DNA of 38,573 nt from JBAWVR01 sp037147155 (GCA_037147155.1 JBAWVR010000002.1:1-38573); one strand, 5' to 3'; counted from the stretch's first letter, positions 14,740 through 22,730 are shown. The notes: generated from the sequence alone by a model not told the origin. Program-made: numbers and translations.

Positions 14740-15951
14740 ATGATTTCAATTATGATGAAGAAAAAGCAAAAGAAAATATATTGTGATGTGGCCGCTAGCT
14801 CACCGATTTTACCGGAAGCTGCCAAAGCAATGCTCACAGTGATGAAAGAGGCCTGGGTTAACCCTGGCTCTATTTATGATTTAGGTGTGCAGTCCAAGAA
14901 TATTTTAGAACAGTCACGTTTGGATATTGCTAATTTTCTTGGGGCTCATGCTCGCGAAATTATTTTTACCTCTGGCGGTACTGAATCCAACAACTTAGCG
15001 ATTTTGGGAGTTTACAATTATTTTATTAAAGCTGGTTGTAAGTCGGATGATTTACATTTTATCACCACCAATATTGAGCACAGTTCAATTTTGGCAGTTT
15101 ATGAGGAGTTAAAATCTCGCGGTTGTGACATTAGTATTTTGCCGGTCGAAAAAGATGGACGTTTAAATCCAAAAATTTTGAGAGCAGAAATTAAACCAAA
15201 TACAGTTTTGATTTCAATTGCTCACGCCAACTCAGAAATCGGAGTGATTCAGAATGTAGAAGAATTGGCAAAAGAAATCCGTCACGCCCGCAAAACTTCT
15301 TTTTGGCGTGAAAGCGAAGACATGTTCGGTGCCCCATATTTTCATTTAGATGCTAGTCAATCAGTAAATTATTTACCTTTGGACACAAAAAGTCTTGGGG
15401 TAGACCTCATTACTATTGATGGCCAAAAAGTTGGTGCCTCACGTGGTGTGGGGGCTTTGTATATCAAAAATGGTACACCAATAAAACCAATTATGTTTGG
15501 CGGTAGGCAAGAAATGGCTTTGCGACCAGGCACAGAAAATGTTTTGTTTGCTGTTGGGTTAGCACACGCTTTAATGCAAGTTAAAAAGATTCAAAACAAA
15601 GAGGTTAAAAAGCTTTCGGTGGTGCGTGATTATTTTATTAAAAAGATTCAGAAGGTATTATCTCAAGCAATAATTAATGGTAGTCAAGAGTACCGTTTGC
15701 CTAATAATGTGAATTTCTCATTACCTAGCACAGATGCAGAATTTATTCTTTTGCAATTGGCCGAAAAAGGTATTTATTGCTCAGCCAAAAGTGCTTGTTT
15801 GCCCAGTGAAGCTGGTTCGTATGTAATAGAAGCTGTATCGGATAATAAGGCCACAGCCAAGTCGTCTTTAAGATTTACTTTTGATAGCAGTTTGTCCAAA
15901 AAGGAAGTGGATTATATTGTAAAAGTTCTTAAAGAGGAAATCATTAAATAG
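14740..15951 (+). CDS. Cysteine desulfurase (NifS/IscS family)
   Basis: This PLP-dependent aminotransferase class V enzyme takes sulfur from cysteine for Fe-S clusters or tRNA thiolation. Family marks are DVAASSPILPEA at the N-terminus, SGGTESNNLAI, HANSEIGVIQNVEEL, FHLDASQS, the PLP lysine in DGQKVGASRGVGALY, and the sulfur-acceptor Cys in CSAKSACLP. Where IscS has HK, this protein has QK, and the Y-G-P-K loop is altered, so it belongs to a diverged branch. The ATG at 14752 or 14755 is as likely a start as 14740, because none has an SD. No iscU-like gene is adjacent, and tRNA thiolation is a plausible role. Confidence 0.88.
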   Translation: MISIMMKKKQKKIYCDVAASSPILPEAAKAMLTVMKEAWVNPGSIYDLGVQSKNILEQSRLDIANFLGAHAREIIFTSGGTESNNLAILGVYNYFIKAGCKSDDLHFITTNIEHSSILAVYEELKSRGCDISILPVEKDGRLNPKILRAEIKPNTVLISIAHANSEIGVIQNVEELAKEIRHARKTSFWRESEDMFGAPYFHLDASQSVNYLPLDTKSLGVDLITIDGQKVGASRGVGALYIKNGTPIKPIMFGGRQEMALRPGTENVLFAVGLAHALMQVKKIQNKEVKKLSVVRDYFIKKIQKVLSQAIINGSQEYRLPNNVNFSLPSTDAEFILLQLAEKGIYCSAKSACLPSEAGSYVIEAVSDNKATAKSSLRFTFDSSLSKKEVDYIVKVLKEEIIK

Positions 15952-15955
15952 GCAT

Positions 15956-15984
15956 TTGTTAAAATACAATTTTTGTATTATTAT
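15956..15984 (+). promoter_or_regulatory. Promoter of the HtrA-like gene, leaderless configuration
   Basis: TTGTTA at 15956-15961 and TATTAT at 15979-15984 are spaced 17 nt apart. The -10 ends 6 nt before the ATG at 15991, so transcription should begin at the start codon. Confidence 0.72.
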
Positions 15985-15990
15985 ATAGCC

Positions 15991-16869
15991 ATGGAGAATC
16001 TTAATAAACAGCAAATAATTCTACTCACACTACTTGTGAGTTTTGTTACTTCCATTGCGACTGGTATCGTGACTGTTTCTCTAATGGACCAAGCTCCAGC
16101 TGGTGTGACTCAGACCATTAACCATGTGGTAGAAAGAACAATTGAGAAGGTTGTTCCGTCTGATACTAATCCGAATCAAATCGTAAAAGAGACGGTCGTT
16201 ATCAATGAAGACGACAAAGTTTCTGAGGTGATAGATAAAAACAGAAGTGCTCTAGTCCGTATATATGGAACCAATGAAGGCGGCATTTCTAAATTTTTCG
16301 GAGTTGGTGTTGAAATAAGTAAATCTGGAATCATTGTCGGTCCGAACGTTGTTTGGGAAAATCTTGAAACTAGTAAAATTGAAGCAGTTATTTCTGACGG
16401 TTCACGCATAAGCCTTAAAAAACTTTTAGTTGATTTTGATACTAAGAACGCCTTTTACAAAATATTACCAGATAAAGATGGTAAGATTACTGACAAAATT
16501 AGTCCTTCTAGTATGGCAGTTAATGCACCTAAATTGGGTCAGAGTGCAGTGTTGATTTATGGAGAAAAACGCGATGTTGTTTTAACCGGAATCGTTTCCA
16601 GTCTTGTTCCAAGAACATTTACTACAGTTGTAGCTTCCTCGACATCATTTGGTGCAGCTGACGAAAAGAAAACCACGTATCGTTTTATTGATACCAATAT
16701 GAATACTGCTAATATTGCTGAGGGTTCACCTCTGTTTAATCTCTCAGGTGAGTTGATTGGTTTCAAAATGGTTGACGAAGATCTTTTCGTTTCCCCGGAT
16801 CTAATCAAGGCTGATTACAAGATTCTTGAATCTGATTTGTCTAACAATGCCACCTCCACCACTCGCTAG
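15991..16869 (+). CDS. Membrane-anchored trypsin/HtrA-fold protein, probably inactive
   Basis: 292 residues. The N-terminal transmembrane helix (about 9-31) leads to a coiled region and a domain with the trypsin/HtrA layout: SALVRIYG, GVGVEISKSGIIVGPNVV (the NHVV position), KIEAVISDG, and a late EGSPLFNLSGELIGF. The catalytic His is missing (GPNVV instead of NNHVV). The GNSGG active-site serine region is replaced by EGSPLF. It is likely a pseudoprotease used as a binding protein. The frame continues 6 codons upstream, but the promoter places the start at 15991. Confidence 0.68.
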   Translation: MENLNKQQIILLTLLVSFVTSIATGIVTVSLMDQAPAGVTQTINHVVERTIEKVVPSDTNPNQIVKETVVINEDDKVSEVIDKNRSALVRIYGTNEGGISKFFGVGVEISKSGIIVGPNVVWENLETSKIEAVISDGSRISLKKLLVDFDTKNAFYKILPDKDGKITDKISPSSMAVNAPKLGQSAVLIYGEKRDVVLTGIVSSLVPRTFTTVVASSTSFGAADEKKTTYRFIDTNMNTANIAEGSPLFNLSGELIGFKMVDEDLFVSPDLIKADYKILESDLSNNATSTTR

Positions 16870-16897
16870 TTGACCCAAAAGCACAATCTGTTATTCT
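16870..16897 (+). promoter_or_regulatory. Promoter of clpB
   Basis: TTGACC at 16870-16875 follows directly after the previous stop codon. TATTCT lies at 16892-16897, 16 nt further. The leader to the ATG at 16933 is about 30 nt and has no SD. No CIRCE-type inverted repeat is visible. Confidence 0.6.
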
Positions 16898-16932
16898 ATT
16901 TAAGAACTTAATTAATTTAACCAATTTTTGCT

Positions 16933-19578
16933 ATGCCTCCAATCAACAATTTCACTACCAAAGCCAAGGAATCGATTCGCCGAGCCCATGAGCTGGCTAT
17001 TGAGCGAGGGCAGAATCATGTTAATCCAATTCATCTATTGGCCTCTTTGGTTTTACAAGAAGACAGCATCGTCAATTCTATTTTAGATAAAATGGAGGTG
17101 GATACTGTGCTTTTGACGGATTCACTTTTGGAGGCGATTGAAGGAGATGGTTCTTCAAATACCGTTGCCCCTTCTATGCAAATGTATCTGACTCCAGATT
17201 TAGCAATGGTTTTGGATAATTCCAGTAAAGTGGCGAAAGAGCTCAAGGATGAGTTTATCTCCACCGAACATTTGTTTTTGTCTTTGTTCGATACTCCATC
17301 TGCGGCCAGGGACTTGATTGGACGTTTTAAACTTGACCGTAATAAGATTATGGCGACCTTAAATGAGGTGCGTAATTCGCCAACTCCAATTCAGTCTCCA
17401 AAACAATTTAAAGTGCTGAGCAAATTTACTCGCAGTCTAACCAAGATGGCCAAGGAAAATAAACTTGACCCAGTCATTGGTCGTGATACCGAGATTTCTC
17501 GTATTATCCAAATATTATCTCGACGTACCAAAAATAATCCAATCTTGATTGGTGAAGCTGGTGTAGGAAAAACCGCTATTGCTGAAGGTTTAGCCAATCG
17601 TATTGCCCAAGGTGATGTTCCAGATTCTTTAAAAGATAAAGATATTGTTTCACTTGATATTGGACTTTTGATTGCTGGCACAAAATATCGCGGCGAGTTC
17701 GAAGAGCGTCTAAAAAATATTATTAAAGAAGTCGAGCGAGCCGAAGGCAAAATAATTTTGTTTATTGATGAACTTCATATGATTGTTGGTGCTGGTTCAT
17801 CTGAGGGTTCACTCGATGCTTCCAACATGTTAAAGCCCGCTTTGGCGCGTGGAGAGCTCCGAGTTATTGGGGCGACAACATTTAAAGAGTATCAAAAGCA
17901 TATCGAAAAGGATCCAGCTTTGACCCGCCGTTTTCAGCCCGTCTATGTGAATGAACCATCGATTGAAGACGCTATCGCAATTTTGCGTGGTCTCAAAGAA
18001 AAATATGAGTTGTATCACGGTGTCCGTATTACCGATGAATCTATTTTGGCAGCTGTCAATTTATCGTCGCGTTACATTTCAGATAGATTCTTGCCGGATA
18101 AAGCCGTGGACTTGATTGATGAAGCGTCATCAGCTTTGAAAATTTCTTTGGAAAACATGCCACCAATTTTGGAAGAAACTCATCGCAAAGTCATGCGCCT
18201 TGAGATTGAACGTGAAGCCTTGAAAAAAGAAGCTGAAGAAGGGAAGACCGATGCCCAAAAACGCACCAAGATTATCGAGAAAGAAATTGCTGACTTGAAA
18301 GAAAAGACGGCCGAGACAGAGCTCAAGTGGAAAAATGAAAAGGAAACTATTGCTACTATAAAAGATGCCAAGAAGAAATTAGAAACCTTGCGCTTAGAAG
18401 CCGAGGAGTCAGAATCCAAAGCCGACCTAACTCGCGCGGCTGAAATTAGATATGGTGAAATACCAGCCGTAGAAAAAACTTTAGACACCGCGGCCAAGAG
18501 ATTAAAAAAATTGCAGTCATTCCGCAGAATATTAAAAGAAGAAATTACAGAAGCAGATATTGCCGATGTCGTTTCTCGTTGGACTGGTGTACCTGTCTCT
18601 CGCATGCTTGAGGCTGAAGCGGAAAAGCTTGGCCGCATGGAACAAGAATTGGAGAAGAGAGTGGTTGGTCAAGATGAAGCTGTCCGAAAAATTTCAGACA
18701 CCATCAAGCGCTCTCGTGCCGGCATTTCTGATCCCAATCGTCCGATTGGTTCATTTATCTTCCTCGGCCCAACCGGTGTCGGTAAAACTGAGCTAACCAA
18801 AGCCTTGGCTGAGTTTATGTTTGATGATGATAAATCTTTGATTCGCTTGGACATGTCTGAGTACATGGAAAAACATTCTGTCTCCAAGCTAGTCGGTGCA
18901 CCTCCTGGCTATGTCGGTCACGAAGAAGGCGGATCATTTACGGAAACAGTTCGTCATCGTCCATACTCTGTAATTTTGTTTGATGAAATTGAGAAAGCTC
19001 ATCCGGAAGTCTTTAATATTTTGCTTCAGATTTTGGATAATGGTCGCTTGACTGACTCTAAGGGTCGCGTAGTGAACTTCCGCAACACAGTGATTATTTT
19101 GACATCGAACATTGGTGCCCAATATATCGACAAGATGGAGAGACTTGGTTTTAATAGTGAAAATTCTGTAGAGAGTGACTATAAGGAAGCCAAGACCAAA
19201 GTAATGAATAGTCTGAAAGAATTCTTCCGACCAGAATTTTTGAACCGTCTTGACGATGTAATTATCTTTGACGTTTTAAGTAAAGAAGTGATTCGTCAGA
19301 TTGTTGATATCCAAATTGATATTGTTCGTAAACGTTTAGAAAACAAAGGTATGAAATTGACTCTATCAAAAGAGGCTGTCGAATATCTGGCTAAGGAAGG
19401 TTACAATCCGCAATACGGTGCTAGACCTTTGAAGAGATTGATTCAAGATAAAATTTTAAATCCTGTAGCTCATTTCATGATTGCTAAAGGTTTAATGAAC
19501 AGTGGAGATATTAATGTGACGATGAAGGGCGGGGAAATATTGGTAGAGTCGAAGAAGGGGAAGAAGATTGGAAAGTAA
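16933..19578 (+). CDS. clpB: ATP-dependent chaperone ClpB
   Basis: 881 residues, the normal length for this Hsp100 disaggregase. It has a Clp-N domain (1-150), AAA+ domain 1 with Walker A GEAGVGKT near 206 and pore loop KYRGEFEER, then a long coiled-coil M domain (about 405-530), which favours ClpB over ClpC. AAA+ domain 2 has Walker A GPTGVGKT near 612. The second pore loop reads GYVGHEEGG, with His where most ClpB proteins have Tyr. There is no ClpP-binding IGF-type loop. No dnaK or grpE is in the window. Confidence 0.94.
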   Translation: MPPINNFTTKAKESIRRAHELAIERGQNHVNPIHLLASLVLQEDSIVNSILDKMEVDTVLLTDSLLEAIEGDGSSNTVAPSMQMYLTPDLAMVLDNSSKVAKELKDEFISTEHLFLSLFDTPSAARDLIGRFKLDRNKIMATLNEVRNSPTPIQSPKQFKVLSKFTRSLTKMAKENKLDPVIGRDTEISRIIQILSRRTKNNPILIGEAGVGKTAIAEGLANRIAQGDVPDSLKDKDIVSLDIGLLIAGTKYRGEFEERLKNIIKEVERAEGKIILFIDELHMIVGAGSSEGSLDASNMLKPALARGELRVIGATTFKEYQKHIEKDPALTRRFQPVYVNEPSIEDAIAILRGLKEKYELYHGVRITDESILAAVNLSSRYISDRFLPDKAVDLIDEASSALKISLENMPPILEETHRKVMRLEIEREALKKEAEEGKTDAQKRTKIIEKEIADLKEKTAETELKWKNEKETIATIKDAKKKLETLRLEAEESESKADLTRAAEIRYGEIPAVEKTLDTAAKRLKKLQSFRRILKEEITEADIADVVSRWTGVPVSRMLEAEAEKLGRMEQELEKRVVGQDEAVRKISDTIKRSRAGISDPNRPIGSFIFLGPTGVGKTELTKALAEFMFDDDKSLIRLDMSEYMEKHSVSKLVGAPPGYVGHEEGGSFTETVRHRPYSVILFDEIEKAHPEVFNILLQILDNGRLTDSKGRVVNFRNTVIILTSNIGAQYIDKMERLGFNSENSVESDYKEAKTKVMNSLKEFFRPEFLNRLDDVIIFDVLSKEVIRQIVDIQIDIVRKRLENKGMKLTLSKEAVEYLAKEGYNPQYGARPLKRLIQDKILNPVAHFMIAKGLMNSGDINVTMKGGEILVESKKGKKIGK

Positions 19579-19583
19579 AAAAT

Positions 19584-19612
19584 AAAACCACTCAGTGTAA
19601 ATGGGTGGTTTT
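19584..19612. terminator. Bidirectional terminator between clpB and the ncRNA
   Basis: AAAACCAC and GTGGTTTT form an 8-bp stem, with T runs on either strand. It would end clpB on the plus strand and the putative ncRNA on the minus strand. Confidence 0.82.
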
Positions 19613-19862
19613 GTTATTAAATATTTTAGGATAAAAGTGAAAGCCCGGTACGCCATCAGTTATATGGACAATACCGGGTTGAGACCTAGGTGGTCTCGGG
19701 TTTTCAACATTATGGGGGTATGGTTGAAAAATAACTTGGCACGACACCCCAGTGTCGCGGAAGTCCATGATCAACTTCATAGTGGTTATACGTTAGGCAT
19801 ATTATGATGCCGAACGGGCCACAGAGAAGTGTATGGGTACTCATGGACAAGGAACCCAATCT
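19584..19862 (-). ncRNA. Putative structured non-coding RNA (about 280 nt), unknown class
   Basis: A near-consensus promoter (TTGACA, 17 nt, TATACT) fires on the minus strand into this stretch, which ends at a strong terminator. In between are consecutive hairpins: GGCAT/ATGCC, CGACAC/GTGTCG, TTTTCAAC/GTTGAAAA, GAGACC/GGTCTC with loop ACCTA, and CCCGGTA/TACCGGG. A 62-codon frame exists, but it has no SD and an odd composition, so I do not call it. I find no tmRNA, RNase P or SRP RNA signatures (no GGATTCGAC, GAGGAAAGTCC or GGAAGGAAGCA). A 6S-like or regulatory RNA is possible. Confidence 0.62.
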
Positions 19863-19868
19863 GATATG

Positions 19869-19897
19869 AGTATAGCATATTCAATATGTATTGTCAA
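19869..19897 (-). promoter_or_regulatory. Near-consensus promoter driving the putative ncRNA
   Basis: On the minus strand TTGACA (19897-19892) and TATACT (19874-19869) are separated by 17 nt. It is the best sigma-70-type match in the window. Confidence 0.88.
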
Positions 19898-19998
19898 GTG
19901 AATTGTGTTTTTATTAAACAAAGCACAAAAATCACTAGTATTATGGCCAATTTTAATGGGTGCAGTGAAAAATTGAAAAACTTTGCTTAAAGAAAAAA

Positions 19999-20724
19999 CT
20001 AGAAGTTAATTATCCAGGCAGATTGAGTTATGTAGTCAGAGCCTTCAAGAATCTTTTTCGTTTCCAGGGCTTCCACGTCAGTTAATTTGAATCTTTCTGC
20101 CAATACTCCAGACAGACCTTCAACTTTTCTATCTTGTATCTTTTCAAAGTTTAGATCTAGTTCTTGCATAAAACCCTCAATATGTTTTGGTGTGCTGAAA
20201 AAGAACTCATTTCTCTTAAGCTTTGGAATAATTCCGCTAAAAAGTTTTTCAGAAGCAGTTTGTAATGGAATAGGATTATCAGAATCTGCGCCTTGATGCT
20301 GAATAATCGCGATTTTTTTTGTTATCCTTTTGATTTCAGTTAAGATTTTATTTTGATCCTCGAAAGTATTCCAAGCAATAGAGTAGCGAGCGATAACTAC
20401 ATCAAAAGCTTTGTCGGAAACAGGAATATTCTTCAGGTTGGAGATAATTTTCTTCATGGCTTGATTATCCTTTAAATCATCCCCATTTACATCAATGGCT
20501 GTCGTTATAAAATTGTAATCAGGCAGGAGCGAAATAAAGTCCGTGAGAAATGCTCCTTTGTGGCTTCCCAAGTCGGCCAAAGTATATTCACCTGGATTTA
20601 ATTTTTCTTTTAGTTTGTTTGTCAAAAATTGAGCTGACTCCTTGTAAATTAGTTTAATAGCCTCAGTAGATCCTTCACCGTGAAAGAGAATGTCAGCGTT
20701 AGCACCTTGGTCTTTTTGATTCAT
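19999..20724 (-). CDS. Class I SAM-dependent methyltransferase
   Basis: 241 residues from the ATG at 20724. Motif I is LADLGSHKGAFLTDF (about 50-64), followed by an acidic TTAIDVNGDD, FDVVIARYSIAW as the post-II motif, and the late TKKIAIIQHQG strand. The substrate is unknown. The frame extends 17 residues upstream, but that part spans a good promoter whose -10 ends 8 nt before this ATG, so a leaderless start is favoured. It lies on the opposite strand from tRNA-Tyr, which starts ~100 nt away. Confidence 0.82.
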   Translation of the reverse strand: MNQKDQGANADILFHGEGSTEAIKLIYKESAQFLTNKLKEKLNPGEYTLADLGSHKGAFLTDFISLLPDYNFITTAIDVNGDDLKDNQAMKKIISNLKNIPVSDKAFDVVIARYSIAWNTFEDQNKILTEIKRITKKIAIIQHQGADSDNPIPLQTASEKLFSGIIPKLKRNEFFFSTPKHIEGFMQELDLNFEKIQDRKVEGLSGVLAERFKLTDVEALETKKILEGSDYITQSAWIINF

Positions 20725-20732
20725 ATCTAAAT

Positions 20733-20761
20733 AGTATAAGATAGTTACAAAATTTTGCCAA
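20733..20761 (-). promoter_or_regulatory. Promoter of the methyltransferase, leaderless configuration
   Basis: On the minus strand TTGGCA (20761-20756) and TATACT (20738-20733) are spaced 17 nt apart. The -10 is 8 nt from the ATG. Confidence 0.78.
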
Positions 20762-20782
20762 ACCACCAACCGCATTTACTTA

Positions 20783-20810
20783 TAGACATTTTCTAAATAT
20801 TGGTTATAAT
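20783..20810 (+). promoter_or_regulatory. Promoter of tRNA-Tyr
   Basis: TAGACA at 20783-20788 and TATAAT at 20805-20810 are 16 nt apart, 18 nt before the mature tRNA. Confidence 0.75.
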
Positions 20811-20828
20811 AGCCAGGTAAGTAAATAT

Positions 20829-20912
20829 GCGCAGGTGGCGGAGTGGTCAATCGCAGCAGACTGTAAATCTGTCGCCCATTGGGCTACGGGGGTTCAAATC
20901 CCTCCCTGCGCA
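20829..20912 (+). tRNA. tRNA-Tyr (anticodon GTA)
   Basis: Acceptor GCGCAGG pairs with CCTGCGC, discriminator A. Anticodon stem CAGA/TCTG holds loop CTGTAAA, giving GTA. It has a long class II variable arm and T-arm GGGGGTTCAAATCCCTC. CCA is not encoded. Confidence 0.95.
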
Positions 20913-20921
20913 CACGAAAAC

Positions 20922-20947
20922 AATCGACCGGAGACGGTCGATTTTTT
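20922..20947 (+). terminator. Terminator after tRNA-Tyr
   Basis: AATCGACCG and CGGTCGATT form a stem around GAGA and are followed by TTTTTC. Confidence 0.87.
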
Positions 20948-20952
20948 CTTTG

Positions 20953-21088
20953 CGTGCGCAGGGAGGGATTTGAAAGACGGAGCACACGGAGCGGAGCTAA
21001 GTCCAAGTCTACCAAGACTTGGGTGCGAGTCCGGGTCGGAAAAATTCACGAGTGACGATGAGTGAATTATTTCTGACAATTCCCTCCC
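20953..21088 (+). repeat. tRNA-trailer module 1, tRNA-Tyr
   Basis: It begins with GTGCGCAGGGAGGG, the reverse complement of the tRNA-Tyr 3' end, and GATTTGAAAGACGG (20967-20980). Then follow the hairpin CCAAGTCTACCAAGACTTGG, the core GAGTCCGGGTCGGA, and an arm with AATTCAC/GTGAATT closed by GTGACGATG. It ends in ATTCCCTCCCT, a sense-direction copy of the tRNA T-arm and acceptor. Confidence 0.82.
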
Positions 21089-21220
21089 TGCGTAGGGATT
21101 TGAAAGACGGGAGAATATTTTTAGTAAAAAATTTGCTGAGACGGGGTCGCGAGTACTTAGACTTTTGAAATTTTGTAATTTCAAAAGACTTAGTAACTCG
21201 TGACCAAATCCCTCGCACAC
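21089..21220 (+). repeat. tRNA-trailer module 2, tRNA-Tyr
   Basis: A second tandem module: GCGTAGGGATTTGAAAGACGG (split: GCGTAGG, then GATTTGAAAGACGG), an AT hairpin with a TTAGTAA centre, the core GAGACGGGGTCGCGA, a long AT-rich arm (CTTTTGAAATT/AATTTCAAAAG), then CTCGTGACC and AAATCCCTCGCAC, again close to the tRNA 3' end. It stops ~10 nt before the alr promoter. Confidence 0.82.
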
Positions 21221-21229
21221 TATGTACGT

Positions 21230-21258
21230 TTGGCTTTTCTCTCGTTTTACGCTAATAT
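21230..21258 (+). promoter_or_regulatory. Promoter of alr, leaderless configuration
   Basis: TTGGCT at 21230-21235 and TAATAT at 21253-21258 are spaced 17 nt apart. The -10 ends 7 nt before the GTG at 21266. Confidence 0.68.
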
Positions 21259-21265
21259 ACACCTT

Positions 21266-22396
21266 GTGAACAAGGATAAACGACAAGGCTTAAGAACCTG
21301 GCTGGAAATTGATACCAAAGCGGCAAAACACAACTTTGCTGAGTTTCGACGTACCATTTCTCCCAAGGCGAAAATTATGGCGGTTGTAAAATCCAATGCT
21401 TATGGTAATGGCTTCTTTGACTACGCCAAACTCATTGATGAAATAGGGGCAGACTGGCTAGGTGTGGACTCTGTGATTGAAGCCAAAACTTTGAGAGGTG
21501 AGGGAATAAAAAAACCGATTTTGATCATGGGTTATACTTTGCCAGAAATGCTATCAGTTGCTGCTAAAAATGATGCCTCAATTTCTGTTTCTAACTTTGA
21601 ATATTTTAAGCACCTAGCACAGTTGAAAGAAAAAAATAAAATCAAAATACATATCAAGGTAGACACCGGGATGCGCCGCCATGGTTTTGACGTTAAAGAT
21701 ATGAAGAAACTATTTTCGGAAATAAAAAAACTAGCCAACAAGATTGAGATTGAAGGTTTGTATACTCATCTGGCTAATGCAGCAGATAAAGACCTGTCCG
21801 AAAAGCAAATCGCTGAATATAAAATCTGGAAAAAAGAATTTGAAAACAAGGGCTACAAACCACTACATCATGTTTGTGGTACTGGCGGCACTATGCTCCA
21901 CCCAGAGGCTCATTTTGACCTGGTGCGAGTAGGTATCGGTCTGTATGGTATGTGGCCGAGCCCAGAGGCTAAAATGATTGTTGGTGACAAAATGAATTTG
22001 AAGCCAGTTCTGTCTTGGCGAACCGTGGTGGGCGAAATAAAAAAACTCAAAGCTGGAGAGGGAATTAGTTATGATTTGTCCGAAGTGGTTAGTCGCGATA
22101 CTGTCGTGGCGGTGTGCCCGATAGGTTATTGGCATGGCCTATTCCGCTCTATGTCTAGCAAGGCCAAGTTTTTGGTGAATGGTGTACCTTGCAAGGTCCT
22201 TGGTCGTGTTTGTATGGATATTGTTATGATTGACGTCACCGACGCAGGTAAAGTAAAGATTGGTGATGAAGTGACGATTGTTGGTAAATCAAAAAATTCT
22301 GAAAACACTATGGAGTATTTAGCTGAGACGGCGGGTACCTCAGCTTACGAATTTTCCACCAGAATCAATCCATTGATCAAGAAAATTTTGCTATAG
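21266..22396 (+). CDS. alr: Alanine racemase
   Basis: 376 residues from GTG 21266. This PLP enzyme makes D-alanine for peptidoglycan. The PLP lysine lies in AVVKSNAYGNG. Other family segments are VDTGMRRHGF, GLYTHLANA, VRVGIGLYGM, the catalytic tyrosine in GISYDLSEV, and a C-terminal beta domain with GRVCMDIVMIDVT. The usual GYADG loop reads GYWHG here. The frame continues upstream to a GTG at 21200 inside the tRNA-trailer repeat, which I reject because the promoter lies between. No D-Ala-D-Ala ligase gene is adjacent. Confidence 0.93.
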   Translation: MNKDKRQGLRTWLEIDTKAAKHNFAEFRRTISPKAKIMAVVKSNAYGNGFFDYAKLIDEIGADWLGVDSVIEAKTLRGEGIKKPILIMGYTLPEMLSVAAKNDASISVSNFEYFKHLAQLKEKNKIKIHIKVDTGMRRHGFDVKDMKKLFSEIKKLANKIEIEGLYTHLANAADKDLSEKQIAEYKIWKKEFENKGYKPLHHVCGTGGTMLHPEAHFDLVRVGIGLYGMWPSPEAKMIVGDKMNLKPVLSWRTVVGEIKKLKAGEGISYDLSEVVSRDTVVAVCPIGYWHGLFRSMSSKAKFLVNGVPCKVLGRVCMDIVMIDVTDAGKVKIGDEVTIVGKSKNSENTMEYLAETAGTSAYEFSTRINPLIKKILL

Positions 22397-22425
22397 TTGA
22401 CTCTCGGTCTATTCAGGAGTATTTT
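22397..22425 (+). promoter_or_regulatory. Promoter of the small-peptide unit
   Basis: TTGACT at 22397-22402 begins directly after the alr stop, and TATTTT lies at 22420-22425, spaced 17 nt. The predicted start is near 22432, ~38 nt before the ATG at 22470. Confidence 0.6.
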
Positions 22426-22469
22426 TATTATAGGCTTTGTTCTAACTACAACCATCAAGGAGGAAAACT

Positions 22470-22613
22470 ATGAACTGGTTTTTGATCTGTTTGGTGATTA
22501 TTCTATCTGTCGTCTGTATATGGGCAATCGTCTGGGCTTTTAAAGCAAATATTAAAGCTTGTGCCGACTTGGATAAACAACATCCAAGGCCACCAGTTGA
22601 GCCCAGTGATTGA
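22470..22613 (+). CDS. Small single-pass membrane protein (47 aa)
   Basis: A strong SD (AAGGAGG) lies 6 nt before the ATG. Residues 3-24 are a hydrophobic helix (WFLICLVIILSVVCIWAIVW), followed by a short polar tail ending PRPPVEPSD. It resembles small membrane-active peptides such as type I toxins in size and shape, but no antisense RNA or known toxin sequence is recognised. It is followed by a 17-codon frame with its own SD and then a terminator. Confidence 0.62.
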   Translation: MNWFLICLVIILSVVCIWAIVWAFKANIKACADLDKQHPRPPVEPSD

Positions 22614-22676
22614 TTCGTTGGCGCAAACCACCGTTGTTTGTGTGCAAGCACAGGTAAACCAACAGAAAGGAACACC

Positions 22677-22730
22677 ATGAAAAAGTACTACCCATCACAA
22701 GATGGCGTGTACAAGATCCTGCCGGTCTGA
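22677..22730 (+). CDS. Possible 17-residue peptide
   Basis: An SD-like AGAAAGGAA precedes ATG, and the frame encodes MKKYYPSQDGVYKILPV before TGA. It follows the 47-aa gene in the same transcription unit and precedes a terminator. It may be a real micropeptide or a leader-type frame. Too short to judge by composition. Confidence 0.4.
   Translation: MKKYYPSQDGVYKILPV

Noticed and set aside
16933..19578. ClpC rather than ClpB
   Set aside because: The middle domain is ~120 residues of coiled coil as in ClpB, and there is no short UVR-type linker.
19592..19780. A 62-codon minus-strand frame inside the ncRNA region
   Set aside because: It has no SD, the codons cover stable hairpins, and the composition is atypical. 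A structured RNA explains the region better.
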